Of a stretch of 64,000 nt of DNA, positions 59,893 to 64,000 are shown piece by piece. Numbering within the stretch: position 1 is the first letter of the stretch; each line of letters opens with the position of its first letter. The position numbers and the translations under genes were made by a program. The notes below the pieces were generated by a model. It did no database searches. It had not been told where the DNA came from and saw only the letters and a list, made by a program, of their open reading frames with translations. Origin of the DNA: a virus; IMG/VR virus record IMGVR_UViG_3300024348_000014, positions 46,196 to 110,195 of that record; one strand, 5' to 3'.

Positions 59893-60642
59893 ATGAAAGA
59901 TTACAAACAATTATTAAAAGAACTCCCATCTAAAACGGTAGTTCTAGCCTGTGGTAAGTTTAACCCTCCAAACGTGGGTCATGAACTTATTGTAAAGGCT
60001 GTCAAAGCACTGGCTGAGCAACGTAGCGCAGACCACGTAATCTATGCATCCACTGTTAGCGATGCGAAAAAGAATCCACTATTAGTAGAAAAGAAACTTC
60101 AGTATTTGAATCTGATTTTTCCTAAGACCAACTTTGTCGAATCTGAAAAGAATTTGGTAGATATCGTTAAGAGTCTAAAAGAAAACTATTCAAATATTAT
60201 TTTAGTGACTGGCGCAGAAGTTCCACGAGCACTAAAGAAGTATAATGTTACTGTTATCAATACTGGAGAAAGCGATCCAGACGAATCTGAAACTATTCGT
60301 TCATTCGCTTCCAAGGGATTGTATGAACAGTTTAAGAAAGCACTACCATCATCTATTAGAGATCTTGATAGTCGTAGATTAATGAATGACATAAGAACTG
60401 GTCTTGGTTTAGATATAATCAAAGAGCAGATCAATCTAGTTAAAGACGATATTCGTGAGATGTATCACTCAGGTGAAATCTTTAATGTCGGAGAAGTTGT
60501 TGAGTCTAATGGTAAGAAGTATGAGATTGTTAAGCGTGGTTCAAACCATCTACTATTAAAAGAAGACTCTGGTAAATTAGTATCTAAATGGATACAAGAT
60601 GTTAAAATAATTACATTTAAAGAACATATAAAAAATGGATGA
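59893..60642 (+). CDS. HxGH nucleotidyltransferase (NMNAT/cytidylyltransferase-like)
   Basis: 249 residues. GKFNPPNVGHE (21-31) is the (T/H)xGH variant of the nucleotide-binding motif, and SETIRSFASKG stands for the ISSTxxR motif. A C-terminal part from about 185 with EIFNVGEVVESNGKKYEIVKRG is a separate beta-rich module. These enzymes transfer AMP or CMP to a phosphorylated substrate such as NMN. Frequent in marine T4-like phages; substrate unknown. Overlaps the Dps gene by 8 nt. Confidence 0.78.
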   Translation: MKDYKQLLKELPSKTVVLACGKFNPPNVGHELIVKAVKALAEQRSADHVIYASTVSDAKKNPLLVEKKLQYLNLIFPKTNFVESEKNLVDIVKSLKENYSNIILVTGAEVPRALKKYNVTVINTGESDPDESETIRSFASKGLYEQFKKALPSSIRDLDSRRLMNDIRTGLGLDIIKEQINLVKDDIREMYHSGEIFNVGEVVESNGKKYEIVKRGSNHLLLKEDSGKLVSKWIQDVKIITFKEHIKNG

Positions 60643-61081
60643 ACTAAAAACAGCAATCAAAGTCCTGTTGGCAAATACAACAGTGATGTACTATAAGGCT
60701 CATCAATTTCATTGGAACATTGAGGGCATAGAGTTCACTCAATTCCACGAATTCTTTGGAGATCTGTATACTGATGTTTATAACTCAGTAGATCCAATTG
60801 GTGAACTGCTACGTAAGTTAGATGATTATGCTCCAGTCAGTTTAGATGACCTGTTTAAGTATAAAACATTACAGGAAGAGACTACCAGAGTAGAACTTCT
60901 TTCTGATATTCTGGCTAGTCTTATTAAAGCAAATGAGGAAGTCTTGGCTAGCCTAAATAAAGTGTTCACTATTGCAAATGCAGACAAACAACAAGGTATT
61001 TGTAATTTTATTGCGGATAGAATAGATACACACCAGAAGCATGCATGGTTCTTACGTGCTTCTGCTAAGAAAATAGGATAA
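60635..61081 (+). CDS. Dps/ferritin-like protein
   Basis: 148 residues. KAHQFHWNIEGIEFTQFHEFFGDLYTDVYNSVDPIGE (in parts) contains the His and Asp/Glu residues of the inter-subunit ferroxidase centre of Dps. Dps proteins bind iron, detoxify peroxide and may coat DNA. Their presence in a phage may protect DNA during infection or be packaged. Late motif upstream of its operon. Confidence 0.88.
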   Translation: MDELKTAIKVLLANTTVMYYKAHQFHWNIEGIEFTQFHEFFGDLYTDVYNSVDPIGELLRKLDDYAPVSLDDLFKYKTLQEETTRVELLSDILASLIKANEEVLASLNKVFTIANADKQQGICNFIADRIDTHQKHAWFLRASAKKIG

Positions 61082-61084
61082 AAA

Positions 61085-61912
61085 ATGTTTTCATTTAAAC
61101 AGCTAATAGAAGAAGCAAAGAAATCAGGATGCACCTGCTGGACTGGATATAAAAGAGTTCCAGGAACTAAACCATGCTCTGCTGATTCATGTATCAAAGA
61201 AAGCCAGCGTGGATTGTGGGACAACATCCATGCCAAACAAAAACGAATTAAAGCTGGTTCTGGCGAAAAGATGCGCAAGCCTGGAAGCGAAGGTGCTCCA
61301 ACTGCAGCAGCATTGAAAGCATCGCAAACGAATGAAGCAAAAGATAATAAAGAGTATGGTTACGAAGGTGACATGGCACTAAATCAATTGGCAACGCTAA
61401 CACGTTGTGCTGATATGATTAAAGATCTACTAAAGCCAGACACTGATTTGCCAGAGTGGGTTCAATCTAAGATTACTCTTGCAACTGATTATATTCAGAC
61501 TGCAGCTGACTATTTGTACTCTGAGATGAAAGAAGATGTTGAAGCACAATTTGACCTTATTGAAGAGATGGTAAGTGATCTCGCTACTCAACATAACTTA
61601 GATCCAGAAATGGTTTGGGAAAAGTTTGAGGAAGTTTCTGATGAAGAACTTTTCGAAGCTGCAGTTGATGCCAAAGGTCATAAATCTTCCACTGGTGGTT
61701 TGACTCAAAAAGGTCGTGATGCATACAATGCCAAGGGTGCTAATTTACAAGCACCCGTGACAACACCTCCATCAGAATTAAAAGCTGGTAGCAAAGCAGC
61801 TAATCGTCGTAAGTCTTTCTGTGCTAGAATGGGTGGCATGGAAGGCGCAATGAAGAAACCAAATGGCGAGCCTACTCGTAAGGCACTCGCACTAAGAAAG
61901 TGGAACTGCTAA
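61085..61912 (+). CDS. Marine phage protein with DUF6321-like C-terminus
   Basis: 275 residues. Three parts: a Cys-rich start with SGCTCWTGYKRVPGTKPCSADSC; a helical middle with LATLTRCADMIKDLL and ELPEWVQSKI-like LPEWVQSKITLATDYI; and a basic end GGLTQKGRDAYNAKGANLQAP, KAANRRKSFCARMGGM and TRKALALRKWNC (in parts). Each part is a recurrent module in marine T4-like phages. The basic, Cys-containing end suggests nucleic-acid contact. Function unknown. Confidence 0.65.
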   Translation: MFSFKQLIEEAKKSGCTCWTGYKRVPGTKPCSADSCIKESQRGLWDNIHAKQKRIKAGSGEKMRKPGSEGAPTAAALKASQTNEAKDNKEYGYEGDMALNQLATLTRCADMIKDLLKPDTDLPEWVQSKITLATDYIQTAADYLYSEMKEDVEAQFDLIEEMVSDLATQHNLDPEMVWEKFEEVSDEELFEAAVDAKGHKSSTGGLTQKGRDAYNAKGANLQAPVTTPPSELKAGSKAANRRKSFCARMGGMEGAMKKPNGEPTRKALALRKWNC

Positions 61913-63150
61913 TGAAATCATTTTTAACATATTTAAAAGAAGAAAAAGATGCACTTGGCCATGGCTCAGATGCTGGTGATAAACTAAAGCACATTACTCA
62001 TGCTGAGGATCGTCCATTGATGCATGGGCATGAAGGTTTTGAGCATGCACATGGTGCATTAATGTCTGCTCATGAGCACACAAAGGCTGGAAATAATAGT
62101 AGTAAATTAACGATGAAGTTTGATGGTTCACCTTCAGTTGTTTTTGGACATCACCCAAGTAATGGTAAATTCTTTGTTGGAACAAAAGGTGCTTTCAATA
62201 AAGATCCAAAGATTAATCATACAGAAGCTGACATCGATAAGAATCATGGTCATGCTCCAGGTCTAGCCACTAAACTAAAAGCAGCACTACAACATCTACC
62301 AAAAGTGACACCAAAGAAAGGTGTTTACCAAGGTGACATCATGCATTCTGAGGGTGATGTTGAACATGATAAAAAAGCAGGCACTGCTAAGTTTACTCCA
62401 AATACAATCTCTTATACTGCTAAAGGCGATGAAGCAAAGAAAGCAGCTGAATCTAAATTCGGTGTTGCTGTTCATCAAAAGTATGAACACAAAGAAGGTG
62501 CTGATAAGAAATCTTTAGAATCAATGCATGTAACTCCACATCCTGATAATCATAACTTCGGTGATCATAAAGACGTGCATCTTAAGACTGCTAATCATGA
62601 TACTTCTAAAGTAGATTACCCTAAAGAAGCGCAAGACCAATTTCACAAACACATGGCTGCTGCCAAAGAAATTCATGATACTCATGGTCACAAGATGTAT
62701 GATGCTGTTCATCCTGCTCATAGTGGTGATTCTGGTCATTTGGCTTCTTACATTAATCATACAGTTAAAACAGATACAGTTCCAACTGCTGAAGGTTTAC
62801 AAGCCCATGTTACTGCTCACTACGAAAAGAAAGCAGCTGGTGTTAAGTCTGATGCTGCAAAGGCAAAACATACAGGCGAAGGTGCTGCACAAGTAGCGCA
62901 TATCGAAAAGAATAAGTCTCACTACGATAATCTATTGAATATGCATATTCACTTGGCAAAAGCAAAAGATACATTAGTTAAAAGTTTAAATACTCATACT
63001 GGTGGATTAGATCATCACATTGGTGATAACAAAACAGATCCAGAAGGATTTGTTATTAATCATGAGCACAATGGAAAAGAAGAGCCAACTAAATTAGTTA
63101 ATCGTAAAGAGTTTAGTAAAGCCAACCTATTAAAAGTATACAAAAAATGA
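61912..63150 (+). CDS. His-rich DUF6267-like protein with ligase-type motifs
   Basis: 412 residues from ATG 61912, sharing the A of the previous TAA. LTMKFDGSPSVVFG has KxDG (Lys69-Gly72), KFFVGTKGAFNK, GVYQGDIM, FTPNTISY, EGFVINH (378-384) and TKLVNR (393-398) follow in the order of nucleotidyltransferase motifs I, Ia/III, IIIa, IV and V of polynucleotide ligases. About one residue in nine is His, mostly outside these motifs. DNA or RNA ligase-like activity is inferred from the motif order; classic spacing is longer than usual. Overlaps the next gene by ATGA. Confidence 0.6.
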   Translation: MKSFLTYLKEEKDALGHGSDAGDKLKHITHAEDRPLMHGHEGFEHAHGALMSAHEHTKAGNNSSKLTMKFDGSPSVVFGHHPSNGKFFVGTKGAFNKDPKINHTEADIDKNHGHAPGLATKLKAALQHLPKVTPKKGVYQGDIMHSEGDVEHDKKAGTAKFTPNTISYTAKGDEAKKAAESKFGVAVHQKYEHKEGADKKSLESMHVTPHPDNHNFGDHKDVHLKTANHDTSKVDYPKEAQDQFHKHMAAAKEIHDTHGHKMYDAVHPAHSGDSGHLASYINHTVKTDTVPTAEGLQAHVTAHYEKKAAGVKSDAAKAKHTGEGAAQVAHIEKNKSHYDNLLNMHIHLAKAKDTLVKSLNTHTGGLDHHIGDNKTDPEGFVINHEHNGKEEPTKLVNRKEFSKANLLKVYKK

Positions 63151-64000
63151 TTACATTTAAAGAAGCCAAAGATGCGGGTGGCCATGGGTCTGAAAAGCAC
63201 CATGCCATGGTATTCGGTCGCATGAATCCAGTAACTTCTGGTCATGAAGCTGTTGTTAAAAAGATGCATGATGTTGCCAAAGAACATGGTGCTGGTCATT
63301 CTTTAATTGTTTCTCACAGTCAAGATGCTAAAAAGAATCCTCTTTCAGCAGATCAAAAAGTTAATCATGCAAAGAATGCATTTCCAGGAACTAATGTATC
63401 TTCTTCTAGCAAAGAAAAACCAACTATCTTACATCATGCTGCAGAGTTACACAAACAAGGTGTGACACACCTGCATGTAGTTGCTGGTTCTGATCGTCAT
63501 AAAGATATGCATGATCTACTACATAAGTATAATGGTCAAGATTCTGGTCATGGTCATTACAATTTTAAAAAGATAACAGTACATTCTTCTGGTGAGAGAG
63601 ATCCAGATGCCGAAGGTACTGAAGGAATGTCGGCAAGTAAAATGCGTGAGCATGCAGCATCTGGTAATAAAGCAGAGTTTCATAAAGGAACTCCTTCATC
63701 AATGAAACCAGAACATAAAGATGCTATGTACAATGATGTGCGTAAAGGTATGGGTATTAAAGAAGAACTTAAAACATACAAAGAACTTATGGAAGACAGT
63801 TATCTAACTAAACTTATTTCTCGTCATAGACGTGGAGAGAAACTAGCAGCAAATGAACAAGAATTAGTTGCATCTTCTTTAAAGAGAAGTAAGATTTATG
63901 GTAAGTCTAAAAATGCAATTAGTTCTGAAGTTAAAGAAGAGCTAGAAGAGTCTGTTTCTGAGTTAAACAAACATATCTCTGATTTCTCTAAAGGTGTTAA
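63147..64000 (+). CDS. HxGH nucleotidyltransferase, 3' partial
   Basis: ATG 63147 overlaps the previous stop; the frame is open to the right edge (284 codons present). FGRMNPVTSGHE (23-34), VVAGSDRHKDMH and EGMSASKMREHA are the motifs of nucleotidyltransferases of the NMNAT/PPAT type. His-rich like its neighbour. The part after about residue 205 is charged and helical (RGEKLAANEQELVASSLKRS) and may be an additional domain. Second enzyme of this fold in 4 kb. Confidence 0.75.
   Translation, partial: MITFKEAKDAGGHGSEKHHAMVFGRMNPVTSGHEAVVKKMHDVAKEHGAGHSLIVSHSQDAKKNPLSADQKVNHAKNAFPGTNVSSSSKEKPTILHHAAELHKQGVTHLHVVAGSDRHKDMHDLLHKYNGQDSGHGHYNFKKITVHSSGERDPDAEGTEGMSASKMREHAASGNKAEFHKGTPSSMKPEHKDAMYNDVRKGMGIKEELKTYKELMEDSYLTKLISRHRRGEKLAANEQELVASSLKRSKIYGKSKNAISSEVKEELEESVSELNKHISDFSKGV

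Overview
The window is a fragment of a T4-type myovirus genome. It is AT-rich, every convincing gene is on the + strand, genes are packed with ATGA/TAATG overlaps, and the gene order follows the conserved T4/cyanophage core: 13-14-15-17-18-19-20-(67/68-like)-21-22-23-(3-like)-uvsY-uvsW-55-47-46, then 45-44-62-regA, 30, 43, uvsX and 41. No photosynthesis genes, tRNAs, integrase or CRISPR array were seen. An exclusively lytic phage of a non-cyanobacterial aquatic bacterium is my inference; the host cannot be read from the sequence.

Layout. 1-8002: tail-fibre and other virion proteins built from low-complexity Thr/Gly/Ala repeats (the first is cut by the left edge). 8006-21702: neck, terminase, sheath, tube, portal, scaffold, prohead protease, major capsid protein and a tail-tube-family protein. 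No small terminase (gp16) is seen between 15 and 17. 21764-29464: recombination and late-transcription genes (uvsY, uvsW, gene 55 sigma factor, AAA+ ATPase, 47/46 nuclease). 29577-34876: accessory genes, including a von Willebrand-type protein with a MoxR/CobS-like ATPase and a dATP/dGTP diphosphohydrolase-like protein. 34941-39850: sliding clamp, clamp loader and RegA, interrupted by a flavin-dependent halogenase. 40011-46064: chaperone, ligase, exonuclease and many small unknown genes. 46064-53028: DNA polymerase, two 2-oxoglutarate oxygenases, GroES-like protein, thioredoxin, UvsX and the gp41 helicase.

53037-57725 is the most interesting part: a TET/JBP-like dioxygenase, a free-standing class II glutamine amidotransferase, a GNAT-like protein, a protein resembling the amino acid:DNA transferases of hypermodification operons, an unknown small protein and a P-loop kinase. 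Together they look like a route that oxidises a base in phage DNA, phosphorylates the hydroxymethyl group and replaces it with a nitrogen-containing adduct. 57746-64000 holds an HExxH metallopeptidase, an unknown protein, two HxGH nucleotidyltransferases, a Dps-like protein and a His-rich protein with ligase-like KxDG...EGFVI...KLV motifs (the last gene is cut by the right edge).

Regulation. Two promoter classes are visible. Eight sigma70-like sites share TTGTCT (or a close variant), exactly 17 nt, then TATAAT, in front of replication and accessory genes. A T4-like late -10 motif, (C/A/T)TAAATA, lies mainly before virion genes. Several terminators use a UUCG tetraloop. At two places such a terminator is followed by a late motif lying directly on a start codon without a Shine-Dalgarno sequence, which predicts leaderless late mRNAs. 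A 20-nt repeat plus a GTAGGGGA element marks three of the early/middle promoter regions.
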